Shown: positions 32,009 through 39,881 of the stretch, one piece after another
Layout: each line of letters opens with the position of its first letter
Numbering within the stretch: position 1 is the stretch's first letter
Assembly (NCBI GenBank): GCA_963840275.1
Contig: CAWIYK010000007.1
Span: 1,125,127 to 1,189,126, forward strand
Source of the DNA: Actinophytocola sp963840275
Lineage (GTDB): Bacteria; Actinomycetota; Actinomycetes; Mycobacteriales; Pseudonocardiaceae
Length of the DNA: 64,000 nt
Direction of reading: 5' to 3'
The notes under the pieces: model-generated
Databases searched by the model: none
The model's input: only the letters and a program-made list of their open reading frames with translations
What the model was told of the DNA's origin: nothing
Made by a program: the position numbers and the translations under genes

Positions 32009-33576
32009 CGTCGTTCCTCCGAAGCGCTGTTCTCTGGGTAGGACGGGTAGTCCGGGTCGCCGTAGTCCTCGCCGTGGTCCTCGCCGTGGTCCTCGCCGTT
32101 GGCCTCGGCCGCGCCGGTCAGGAAGGCGTTCATCCACTGCCCGGCCTGCGCCGGGTCCTCGTCCTCGTCCGGCTCGGCCGGCCAGTCGACGACCGGCGGC
32201 GCGACCACCTCGCCGCGCCGCGAGCGGCGGCGGGGCAGTGCCGGCAGGTCGTCCCCGCCGGTGGCGGTCGGCGGCGGCAACGGCTCCGGCTCCAGCTCGA
32301 CCTGGCCGCTCTGGGGCTCCAGCTGCCAGTCCGGCTCCGGTTCCGGTCTGCGTGGCTCCGGGGTGGGCGGACGGTCGGCGTGGCGGTCGGTGTGCCGGTC
32401 GGCACGCCGACCGGACCGGCGGGCGAGCGCGTGCCCGCCCGCGGCGACCATGCCGGCCGGCGCGACCGCCTCGGTCAGCTCGGTCGGCACCAGCACGATC
32501 GCGCGCAGGCCGCCGTAGACGGACTCGGTGACGTCCACCCGAAAGCCGTGTCTGCGCACGTAGGCGCCCACCACCGGGAGGCCGGTCTGCGGGATCTCGC
32601 CGAGGTCCGCGAGGCCGACCGGACGCCGGCCGGACGCGATCTCGCGGGCCTGGTCGAGGCGCTTGTCGTCGAGGCCGACGCCGCCGTCGTCGATCTCGAT
32701 GACCGCGCCGCGCTGGACCTGCCGCAGCGCGACCAGCACCTGCGTGGTGGGCGGGGACGACTGGGTGGCGTTCGCGAGCAGCTCGGCGACCACGTGGATC
32801 AGCGGCTCCACCACGCGGGCCGACACGGCGACCGCGGGGTCGCCGGACACCTCGACGCGCTGGTAGGCGGTGATGCGGCCGGCGGCGCCACGCACCACGT
32901 CGGCCAACGGCAGCGAATCGTGCCACTGCTGGCCCGGCCACTCGCCGCACAGCGCGGCGAGGGTCTGGGCGTTGCGTGCCTGCTGGGCGGCCGCGTGGTC
33001 GACCCGCATGCTGGTGTGGAGGACGTCCGGGTCGGTCGGGTGCTGCTGCACCATCCGCGCCGCCTCCTCCTGGATGCGGTGCGCGGAGGACTGGACCTTG
33101 CGGCCGAGCGCGACGACGGCCGCGGCGACCGCGTCCTGCCTGGCCAGCTGGTCGTCGCGGACCCTGGCGAACTGGATCGCGGCCTGGTTGAGCAGGCCGG
33201 CGGACACGTCGTCGTTGGACAGGTCGGGCAGCGGGGGCGCCGCGACGCCCTGCACGACCGCCGGCAGCTGCTGTTCGACGAGGCTCTCGAGCGCGATGTG
33301 CCTGGTCTCGGCCAGCGCGGCGAGGTTGTGGTTCTCGTCGTCGAGGCGGTGCAGCTCCTCGTCGTGCTCGCGGCCCGCCCGCGCCGTGCGCGCGGCGCCC
33401 GCGGCGACCACGCCGATCGCGATCGCGCCGGCGGCGAGCCACACCACCACCCACAGCGGTGACTCCAGCTCGCGGAAGATGAAAGGGGCGACGGCGACGA
33501 AGCCGGTGACACCGGCGATGCAGGTCCACGGGCCCGCGTGTCGCGGCGATGACGACACGGGCGATGAGGCTGTCAT
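32005..33576 (-). CDS. cvnA: Conservon membrane sensor kinase
   Basis: A 523-residue histidine-kinase-like sensor. Two membrane helices lie near residues 12-50 (GVTGFVAVAPFIFRELESPL, VVVWLAAGAIAIGVVAAG). A helical region follows (residues 60-220), then an ATPase domain with the N-box ELLANATQSSPP and the G-box IDDGGVGLDD. The extracellular loop between the helices is only a few residues, as in other CvnA proteins, so sensing is probably intramembrane or cytoplasmic. The C-terminal 150 residues are disordered, Pro-, Arg- and Glu-rich, with short tandem repeats (GEDHGEDHGEDYG; 12-base DNA repeats near 32068-32100). The ATG at 33576 has AAGGTG upstream. Upstream codons in the same frame look non-coding. 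Confidence 0.9.
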   Translation of the reverse strand: MTASSPVSSSPRHAGPWTCIAGVTGFVAVAPFIFRELESPLWVVVWLAAGAIAIGVVAAGAARTARAGREHDEELHRLDDENHNLAALAETRHIALESLVEQQLPAVVQGVAAPPLPDLSNDDVSAGLLNQAAIQFARVRDDQLARQDAVAAAVVALGRKVQSSAHRIQEEAARMVQQHPTDPDVLHTSMRVDHAAAQQARNAQTLAALCGEWPGQQWHDSLPLADVVRGAAGRITAYQRVEVSGDPAVAVSARVVEPLIHVVAELLANATQSSPPTTQVLVALRQVQRGAVIEIDDGGVGLDDKRLDQAREIASGRRPVGLADLGEIPQTGLPVVGAYVRRHGFRVDVTESVYGGLRAIVLVPTELTEAVAPAGMVAAGGHALARRSGRRADRHTDRHADRPPTPEPRRPEPEPDWQLEPQSGQVELEPEPLPPPTATGGDDLPALPRRRSRRGEVVAPPVVDWPAEPDEDEDPAQAGQWMNAFLTGAAEANGEDHGEDHGEDYGDPDYPSYPENSASEERR

Positions 33577-33715
33577 GATCACCTTATGGTCGAGAATCGG
33601 GGGGGACCGGTTCAGCGCGTGCTCACGCTCAGCGCTGTGGCGTAAGCAGCGAGACACGAGGTTATCCCAACGGTCAAGCTCGCGCAGAACCCGTGGTACG
33701 CACCGGACGCCGCCC

Positions 33716-33751
33716 GTCGAACGGGTAGTCGAACGGGTAGTCGAACGGGTA
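33716..33751. repeat. Three exact copies of a 12-base tandem repeat
   Basis: GTCGAACGGGTA occurs three times without a gap at 33716-33727, 33728-33739 and 33740-33751. It sits in the 293-base region between the divergent conservon and the ATPase operon (33577-33869), which otherwise shows no gene. It could be a phased regulator-binding array. Confidence 0.85.
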
Positions 33752-33869
33752 ATTGCCTGCCGTGGCAGGGATTTGATATTGCCGCCATCCGGGCGACCTG
33801 CGCTTTTCCGCCGGGGCATTGCTGGCTACTCTCGATCACACGCGTCGAGGCGGTCGAAAAGGAGTGCGG

Positions 33870-34655
33870 GTGAGCCGAATTGCCGTCCGGCGAACAGGTC
33901 TCGCCCTGTTGTCGCTGGTGGCATTGGCCGTGGTCGTCGCCGCGGTACTGCTCGGCACGCACCGGGCGCGGGTCGAGCGGGACGGACTGCGTGTCTACTG
34001 CCTGGCACCGGCGCAGCACGAGCCGCTGGTCGCGGCCGCCGCCGCGCTCGGACTGGCCGAGCGGGCCGGTGACCGGGTGGCCGTCGGCGGCGCCGAGCTG
34101 ACCCCGGCGCAGTGGCGGGACCGGCGGCCGGACGACTTCCTGCGCGCGTGCGAGGCGCTGTCGGCCGCGCAGCGCCCGCCGGGGCCCGGGGTGCTCGCGA
34201 CCGTCCTGCCGTTCCTCACCGGTTTGACCGGCGCGCTCATCGCGTTCGGGGCCGCCACCTGGCGGGACCGGGTCACCAGGGGCCGCGCGCTCGCCGACGA
34301 CCTCAGGGACGCGGCGCGGGCCTTCCGGCTCGCCGTCACCGCCTACCTCACCGAATGGCGACCGAACCAGCCAGACACCGACGTCGCCGCGCGTCGCGAG
34401 GCGTTGCTCGCCCAGCTGGCCCGCGCCAGGGCCGCGCTCCCCGGCCGGCCCGCGTTCACCGACGTGACCACATCGCTCGCCGGTGACCTGGGCCCCGCGC
34501 TCGCGGCGGGCTGGCGGACCGGCGAGGACTGGGAGCGGACCGACCGCGACCGCCGCGCCCGGCTCGCAGGCGAGCTGGACTCGTTGCACGACAGCGTCTT
34601 CCGCATCGCCGACGGGCTGGAGCAGCCGCTGCGGGCACGGCTGGCGAACTCATGA
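33870..34655 (+). CDS. Two-helix membrane protein of unknown function
   Basis: A 261-residue protein I do not recognise. A first membrane helix lies at residues 9-29 (GLALLSLVALAVVVAAVLL). A second lies at about 108-128 (VLATVLPFLTGLTGALIAFG). Between them is a domain of about 75 residues with LRVYCLAPAQHEPLVAAAAALGLAE, and after them an Arg-rich helical domain (RDRVTRGRALADDLRDAARAF, LDSLHDSVFRIADGLEQPL). The GTG at 33870 follows AAAAGGAG. A TTG further upstream is less likely. The stop overlaps the start of the first ATPase gene (ATGA). It is probably the membrane anchor or sensor for the two ATPases encoded downstream. Confidence 0.75.
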   Translation: MSRIAVRRTGLALLSLVALAVVVAAVLLGTHRARVERDGLRVYCLAPAQHEPLVAAAAALGLAERAGDRVAVGGAELTPAQWRDRRPDDFLRACEALSAAQRPPGPGVLATVLPFLTGLTGALIAFGAATWRDRVTRGRALADDLRDAARAFRLAVTAYLTEWRPNQPDTDVAARREALLAQLARARAALPGRPAFTDVTTSLAGDLGPALAAGWRTGEDWERTDRDRRARLAGELDSLHDSVFRIADGLEQPLRARLANS

Positions 34656-35605
34656 CCCGCGAGCCGAGGAACCCGTTCGACCTCCCGGACTGGGGGCCGA
34701 ACGTGCCGTTGTGCCCGTGGACCGACGCGCGCCACGACGACTATTACGTCCCGGTCGGCAACACCCAGGACATGTTCGACGAATTCACCCATGCGATGAA
34801 CGTGACCACTCTTCGGCGCGCCGGGCAGCTCGTGCTCGCGACCGGTGAGTCGGGCTGCGGCAAGTCAGCCCTGCTCAACCGGTGCGCGGCGCACGCGCGG
34901 GCGCAGATCGCGAAGGGCGGTCAGGCCGACGTCGCGGATGTCGCCGACGTCATTGACTTTCGCGCGCAGCTCAAGGGGCGCGAGAAGCTCTCCGTCGAGC
35001 AGCGGCTGAGCCACATCGCGAATCTACTGCTCATCAAGCTGGACACCACGGGTGCGCTGAACACTGGGGCGATCGAGACGTTCGACAAGCATCTCGGCAA
35101 GCCGGACGAGATCTACCTGAACCTGCCGGACGCCTTGCAGGAGAACCGTTTCGTGATCGTCCTGTTGCCGACCTCGGAGCTCGCGACCGAGGTCATCCGC
35201 TACGGGAGCCTCGCGTGCCGGAGGGTCATGTTCATGATCGAGTACGCATTGTTCGACGGCCGGTACGCCGACGACGACGAGGACATCCGCGAGATGAGCC
35301 GATGGGCGCCGCCGATCACGCTGCGCGTCGGCGGACTCAAGCCCGGCGACGTGCACCGGTTCGCCCAGGATCGCTTCGATCGTCACTCCGCGGTGGGAAT
35401 TTATCCCCGAATGAGTAAACAGACACTCAATTCGGCCGCTGAGCGGTTGCGGTCGGTCGCCCAACTGCAGTCAACTTTTCATGGCACCTATGATGCGAGG
35501 CTTCGCCGCGGCTTAAGGTACGACGACAAGCACTACGTCACCTTCGGTGATATCTCGACATATCTGCTGAACGAGATCCAGAACGGCCAGGGGGGACGCG
35601 GATGA
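34652..35605 (+). CDS. P-loop ATPase of unknown function
   Basis: A 317-residue protein. A conserved N-terminal segment (NPFDLPDWGPNVPLCPWTDAR, YYVPVGNTQDMFDEFT) precedes a P-loop NTPase with Walker A ATGESGCGKSALLNRC and a probable Walker B hydrophobic strand ENRFVIVLLPTSEL, where the acidic residue is not obvious. The lower part (ITLRVGGLKPGDVHRFAQDRF) resembles sensor regions of ORC/STAND ATPases. It is coupled to both neighbours by four-base overlaps, 34652-34655 and 35602-35605. The C-terminal 60 residues have AT-richer codons than the gene start. The function is unknown. Neighbouring genes suggest a membrane-linked ATPase complex. Confidence 0.75.
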   Translation: MTREPRNPFDLPDWGPNVPLCPWTDARHDDYYVPVGNTQDMFDEFTHAMNVTTLRRAGQLVLATGESGCGKSALLNRCAAHARAQIAKGGQADVADVADVIDFRAQLKGREKLSVEQRLSHIANLLLIKLDTTGALNTGAIETFDKHLGKPDEIYLNLPDALQENRFVIVLLPTSELATEVIRYGSLACRRVMFMIEYALFDGRYADDDEDIREMSRWAPPITLRVGGLKPGDVHRFAQDRFDRHSAVGIYPRMSKQTLNSAAERLRSVAQLQSTFHGTYDARLRRGLRYDDKHYVTFGDISTYLLNEIQNGQGGRG

Positions 35606-37848
35606 GTGCCGACACCGAGCCACCGCCACCCAGGCCGAACCCGTTCTCGCCGATGGCCGTCGCGAAGATCACCGGGTTCGACGAGTCGGACGCGGTCGAC
35701 CTGACGGTCGAGACCGAGTCCGTGCGGCAGGCGCGGGCCTACCTGTCCGGCTACCTGGCCGCCGAGCCGGCCGAGGGGGACCGGGCCGGCGAGGTCATCG
35801 CCGTCATCGGCGACTACGGCACCGGCAAGACCCACCTCGCGAACGAGCTGGTCCGCCAGGCCCGCCGCGAGCTGGCCGACCCGAGCCGGGCGATGTACGT
35901 CGACGCGACCTCCGGCACGTTCGTCGAGCTGCACCGCCGGTTCGTCGACAAGCTCGGCTTCGCCGGCGTGCGCAACCAGGTCAACGACTACTACGCGGAG
36001 ATCGTCGCGGGCGCGCTGCTCGACGCCGGCCTCGGCAGCGACGTCGTGGAGTGGCTGCGCAACCGGGACGTGGTGCCGCAGCAGGTGGTCGAGCGGCTCG
36101 GGCTGATGGAGAGCGAGCTGCTGCGCGAGGTGCAGCGGACCCTGCGCAGGGTTACGCAGAATCGGGACTTCGCGACCGCCCTGACCTTGTTGCTGCGCAC
36201 CGGTTATGACGACGTGGTGTGGCGCTGGCTCAACGGCGACACACCCGCCGAGGTGCTCGTCGAGCGGGGCATCACGGCCCCGATCGACACCGAGGTGGCG
36301 GCGCTCGAGGCGATGGGCGTGCTCGCGCTGCTCTACGGCGGCCGGCGGGCGAGCTTCGTGCTGGTGATCGACGAGCTGGACAAGCTGCTGTCCGGCGCCC
36401 GGCTCGACGAGGACATCGCGCCCGCGTTCGAGAAGCTGCTCGAGGTGTTCGCCGGCGCCGGCTCCTGTCTGGTGCTGTGTGTGTTGCCGGAGGCGCGTGG
36501 CGCGCTGCGGCCGAGCACGCGACAGCGGGTGTCGCGCACGGTCGAGATGGTGCGGCTGTCGGTCGACGAGATCTGCGCGTTCATCGAGAAGGCGCAGGGC
36601 GCCCGGCTCGGGCGTGCCGAGCTGGCGCCGTTCACCAGGGACACGGTCCGCTACCTGCGCGACCTCGCGGGCGGCAACGCGCGCAAGGTGATCCGCCTGT
36701 GCCACGACGTGTTCCGTGTCGTCGACGACGAGTCCCGCCGGACCGGGCGGCCGGACCTGCTCGTGACCGACCAGATGGTGCGCGAGGCGGAGAACGACCA
36801 GGTCGGCTCGTTCGGCGTCGAGGACGTGTCGGGCGTCGTGCGCAGGGTGCTCGTGAAGAACGGGTGGACCTACCGGCAGAACCACGTGCTGCCCGGCGAC
36901 GTGGTCGTCGACTTCTGGGTCACGTTCCTCGACCGGGTCGGCGGCTGTGCGGTGCTCGTCGCCCCTTCGGTGCTGACCGACGAGGACTCGCGGCTGCTCG
37001 CCACGCGGATCCTGGCCGTGCGCACGGAGGCGCCGGACAGCGAGGTCGTGCTCGTGGTCACCGGCATGCTCGCCGAGCTGCACGTCGGCGGGGTCCGGGC
37101 GGCGCTCGACGCGGACCCGTTGCGCTACCTCGAACCCGGGTTCGACGAGAACCTCGCGACGTCGATCGGCGCGGTCGCCGCCCGGCTCGGGCAGGTGGCG
37201 CACCCGGACCCGATGAACGTGGTGCGGCAGCGGATCGAGCAGCTGACGCGCCAGCAGTCCTCGATCTACGACCACATCGACAGCCTCGCCGACCGCCTCG
37301 ACGACGTCCGGGGCGGCGCGGACCGGCGGCTCGCGGCGATCCAGCGGGACATCGCCACCCTGGCGAAGGGTGCCGCGCGGGCCCCGGCCTCCGCGCTGCC
37401 GTCGGACGTCGACCGGCTGCTGCTCGGCGCCGTCGAGGCGCTCGACGAGCTGACCGAGCTCGAGCCGATGATGAACGAGGCGTTCGCGGAGCCGGGCGCC
37501 GTCGCGGCCGTGCAGCGGCGCGTCACGGCCGAGGAGCTGTACGACGCGTTCGGGGTGGCGGCGCTGACGAGAGCGGCGGTGCTGTCGTTCCGCACGGCCG
37601 TGACCAAGTGGTACACCGGCGACTCCGAGCCGCAGCGGCTCGAGTGGCTGTGCCAGTCCTACGACGACGTGGTGGAGTTCCTGCCGCTGTTCCGGCTGTG
37701 GCCGCTGACCAGGTCGGCGGCGTCGGGCCGGGCCGGCACCGAGGCGAGCCAGCTGTCGCTGCGGGAACGGGTGGAGGCCGCGGTGGGCAACCTCAGCCCG
37801 CGGGTTCAGCGCGCGCTGCAACGTTCGGTGTCGGCACGAGAGGGCTGA
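35602..37848 (+). CDS. ORC/Cdc6-like AAA ATPase with long C-terminal region
   Basis: A 748-residue protein. Its N-terminal AAA-type ATPase has Walker A VIGDYGTGKTHLANELVRQ (near residue 75) and Walker B FVLVIDELDKLLSGA (near 255). The R-finger/sensor region has RQRVSRTVEMVRLS, and the helical lid has RDLAGGNARKVIRLCHDVFR, as in ORC/Cdc6-like or KAP/NACHT-like ATPases. Residues 380-500 form a second alpha/beta domain, possibly nuclease-like (GWTYRQNHVLPGDVVVDFWV, CAVLVAPSVLTDEDSRLL). A coiled-coil follows (about 535-595, RQRIEQLTRQQSSIYDHI), and the rest is helical. It starts inside the preceding ATPase gene and its last 56 bases overlap the convergent antiporter gene. Confidence 0.78.
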   Translation: MSADTEPPPPRPNPFSPMAVAKITGFDESDAVDLTVETESVRQARAYLSGYLAAEPAEGDRAGEVIAVIGDYGTGKTHLANELVRQARRELADPSRAMYVDATSGTFVELHRRFVDKLGFAGVRNQVNDYYAEIVAGALLDAGLGSDVVEWLRNRDVVPQQVVERLGLMESELLREVQRTLRRVTQNRDFATALTLLLRTGYDDVVWRWLNGDTPAEVLVERGITAPIDTEVAALEAMGVLALLYGGRRASFVLVIDELDKLLSGARLDEDIAPAFEKLLEVFAGAGSCLVLCVLPEARGALRPSTRQRVSRTVEMVRLSVDEICAFIEKAQGARLGRAELAPFTRDTVRYLRDLAGGNARKVIRLCHDVFRVVDDESRRTGRPDLLVTDQMVREAENDQVGSFGVEDVSGVVRRVLVKNGWTYRQNHVLPGDVVVDFWVTFLDRVGGCAVLVAPSVLTDEDSRLLATRILAVRTEAPDSEVVLVVTGMLAELHVGGVRAALDADPLRYLEPGFDENLATSIGAVAARLGQVAHPDPMNVVRQRIEQLTRQQSSIYDHIDSLADRLDDVRGGADRRLAAIQRDIATLAKGAARAPASALPSDVDRLLLGAVEALDELTELEPMMNEAFAEPGAVAAVQRRVTAEELYDAFGVAALTRAAVLSFRTAVTKWYTGDSEPQRLEWLCQSYDDVVEFLPLFRLWPLTRSAASGRAGTEASQLSLRERVEAAVGNLSPRVQRALQRSVSAREG

Positions 37849-38875
37849 CCTCGCGGGGGGCCGTGAAGTGGTCCCACGCCGCGTTGCACACGGCGTGCAA
37901 CACGTTCACCGTGACGATGGCCGGCGCCACGATCGCGATCGTGCCGGGGAAGTTCGGTTCCAGCATCAGCGCGAGGACGATCGCGGTCATGCCGTTCTGC
38001 TGGCCGAGCGCGAGGCGCATCCGGTCGCCACGCCACATCTTCGGCAGCGTCAGCACCAGGGCCACCACGATCTGCGCCGCGTAGGCGGCCACGCCGAGTA
38101 CGACGCCCTCCACCAGCGAGACGCCGGCGACCAGCACCAGCCCGACCGCGAACGTCGCCAGCACCACCGCGACCTCCGCCGCGCGGTCGACCCCGATGCG
38201 GGGCCGCAGGAACAACCCGATCAACGCCAGCGCCAGGTACAGCGACAGCCCGACCGCGACGAACGCGACCGCGGCCAGCCCGAGCGCCGCGACCGTCCAC
38301 ACCGCGAACCGGGCGGCGCGCGGCAGCTCGCCGCGGGGCCACAGCCGCCACATCACGTACACGCCGAGCGCCAGCAACGCGTTCCACAGCAACCCGAGCG
38401 CGAACGAGCCGAGCCCGGCGCCCACCCCGGTCCGCAGCGCGAACGCAGTGACCCACACGGTCAGCAGCACGGTGATCGGGTCGTCGAACGCGGCCCACGC
38501 CGACAGCAGCGCCTTCGCCGACTCCGACATCCGGCTCTTCGCACGCACGGCCGCGACCGAGAGCGGGTCGATCTGGGCGACCGCGATCGCGAGGATCGCG
38601 TGCGACGGATCCCGGAACACGAGGAACAGCGCGCCGAAGATGAGCGCCGCCTTGGCGAGCACGCCCAGCGTCACCGCGATCAGCACGGTGCGCCAGCGGA
38701 CGCGGAACTCGCCGGTGTGGATGCCGGTGGCACTCGCGTACAGCCCGAACCCGAGCAGTGTCGCGACCGCCGCGGTGTAGGTGAACGACTCGTCGACCTC
38801 GGTCAGCCCGAAGATGGCCGCGACGACCACCCCGGCGCCGACCGCCGCCAGCAGTACCGCCGCCCGCAGCGCCAT
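37793..38875 (-). CDS. Cation/proton antiporter-like membrane protein
   Basis: A 360-residue membrane protein with about ten helices, similar to the Na+/H+ exchanger (CPA) domain. Features are the paired-helix region AIAVAQIDPLSVAAVRAKSRM and the acidic site SAWAAFDDPITVLLTVWV, corresponding to the ion-binding Asp residues, and a late amphipathic loop MWRGDRMRLALGQQNGMTAI. It is on the short side for a full antiporter (usually 380-420), and the C-terminus is a hydrophilic tail. It overlaps the convergent ATPase gene by 56 bases and is preceded by the roadblock-like gene (stop at 38877), so it may be the last gene of the RiPP-locus transcript. The transported ion cannot be inferred. Confidence 0.8.
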   Translation of the reverse strand: MALRAAVLLAAVGAGVVVAAIFGLTEVDESFTYTAAVATLLGFGLYASATGIHTGEFRVRWRTVLIAVTLGVLAKAALIFGALFLVFRDPSHAILAIAVAQIDPLSVAAVRAKSRMSESAKALLSAWAAFDDPITVLLTVWVTAFALRTGVGAGLGSFALGLLWNALLALGVYVMWRLWPRGELPRAARFAVWTVAALGLAAVAFVAVGLSLYLALALIGLFLRPRIGVDRAAEVAVVLATFAVGLVLVAGVSLVEGVVLGVAAYAAQIVVALVLTLPKMWRGDRMRLALGQQNGMTAIVLALMLEPNFPGTIAIVAPAIVTVNVLHAVCNAAWDHFTAPREVSPLVPTPNVAARAEPAG

Positions 38876-38876
38876 G

Positions 38877-39881
38877 TCACATCCCCCGGATCGACTCGGC
38901 CAGCTCCGCCATCCGGTCGTCGGCCTGCGACACCATCGACTGGTCGACCGTGACCCCGACGAGGTAGGTGCCGGCCCGCAGCCGGTAGAAGTAGACCGCG
39001 CCCTGCTCGACGTCGAGGACCATGCGCAGCAGCGAGCCGCCGAGCAGGCCCCGCACGGTCCGGCCGAGCGCCACCGCGAGCGGACCGAGCTCGCGGCTGA
39101 GGTCCTGGTAGTACTTGCGCCGCGCGGTCGCCGTGATCTGGGTGAAGAACGGGCCGAGCGAGACGTGTTCGAGCTGGTCCACGACGTAGGCGACCTCGCC
39201 GCCGGGGCAGTACGCGACGAGCTGGAGGTCGGCCGCGCGCACCGCGTCCCGACAGGCGTCGAGCACCGGCGCGTCGGCGGCGGGCGGCTCGGCGGGGATC
39301 GTCACGAACGGCTCGCCGCCGGCGCCGCGAGTCAACGCGACCGGCTGGTCCACGGTCTCCCAGCCGCCCGGGTTGCCGGACGACAGGCTGACCCGGCCGC
39401 GCAGCGTGGTGGCGAGCGCGGCCAGCGCCTGGTCGGTCTCGCGGACGGGTGGCACGTGCGGCAGCGGGTGGCCGGCGGACGGCTCGTCGAGCACCAGCCC
39501 GACGAGGTTCTCCTTCGGCACCACCGTGTTGCAGAACGCCGCGCCGCCCTCGGTGTGCAGCACCACGCGGATCAGCCCGCCGGTGCGGACCTCCTGGAGG
39601 TTGCGGTCGAGCCGGTTGACGGTGAAGCTCAGCGACCGCCCGAACCGCGCCAGCGCCGCGCGGTGCCCGGTGGGCAGTGCGTCGGGCTGCGCGGCCGGCT
39701 CGTCGAGCCGGTCGATGCCGAAGTCGTACACGCCGCTGCTGTAGTGGGCGAGGTAGTCCAGCGCCGGGTCGGCGTCGAAGGTCGTCCGCGCCTGCTCGAT
39801 GGTGTGGTCGAACGAGCCGCCGAGGTGGCCCGCCCGGTCGACGTGGGTGCTTGGGCCGTCAGGTCTCGGGGATGTCGACAT
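38877..39881 (-). CDS. Roadblock-like protein of the FxSxx locus
   Basis: A 334-residue protein with no confident family match. It begins after an ATG at 39879-39881 within the end of the TPR gene (23-base overlap). The sequence reads as two related alpha/beta halves. The first has GLIRVVLHTEGGAAFCNTVVPKENLVGLV. The second ends GSLLRMVLDVEQGAVYFYRLRAGTYLVGV followed by an acidic helix. This strand pattern resembles roadblock/LC7 modules (compare VMVEFEGGFLFVRG of CvnB). No catalytic motif is visible. As it is coupled to the ParA/TIR/NB-ARC/TPR gene, a signalling role in the RiPP locus is likely. Confidence 0.6.
   Translation of the reverse strand: MSTSPRPDGPSTHVDRAGHLGGSFDHTIEQARTTFDADPALDYLAHYSSGVYDFGIDRLDEPAAQPDALPTGHRAALARFGRSLSFTVNRLDRNLQEVRTGGLIRVVLHTEGGAAFCNTVVPKENLVGLVLDEPSAGHPLPHVPPVRETDQALAALATTLRGRVSLSSGNPGGWETVDQPVALTRGAGGEPFVTIPAEPPAADAPVLDACRDAVRAADLQLVAYCPGGEVAYVVDQLEHVSLGPFFTQITATARRKYYQDLSRELGPLAVALGRTVRGLLGGSLLRMVLDVEQGAVYFYRLRAGTYLVGVTVDQSMVSQADDRMAELAESIRGM

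Noticed and set aside
33577..33819. N-terminal extension of the conservon kinase through the 12-base repeats
   Set aside because: The frame is open, but the sequence is Arg/Thr-rich, codon use is poor, and the ATG at 33576 has its own ribosome-binding site and the usual family start.
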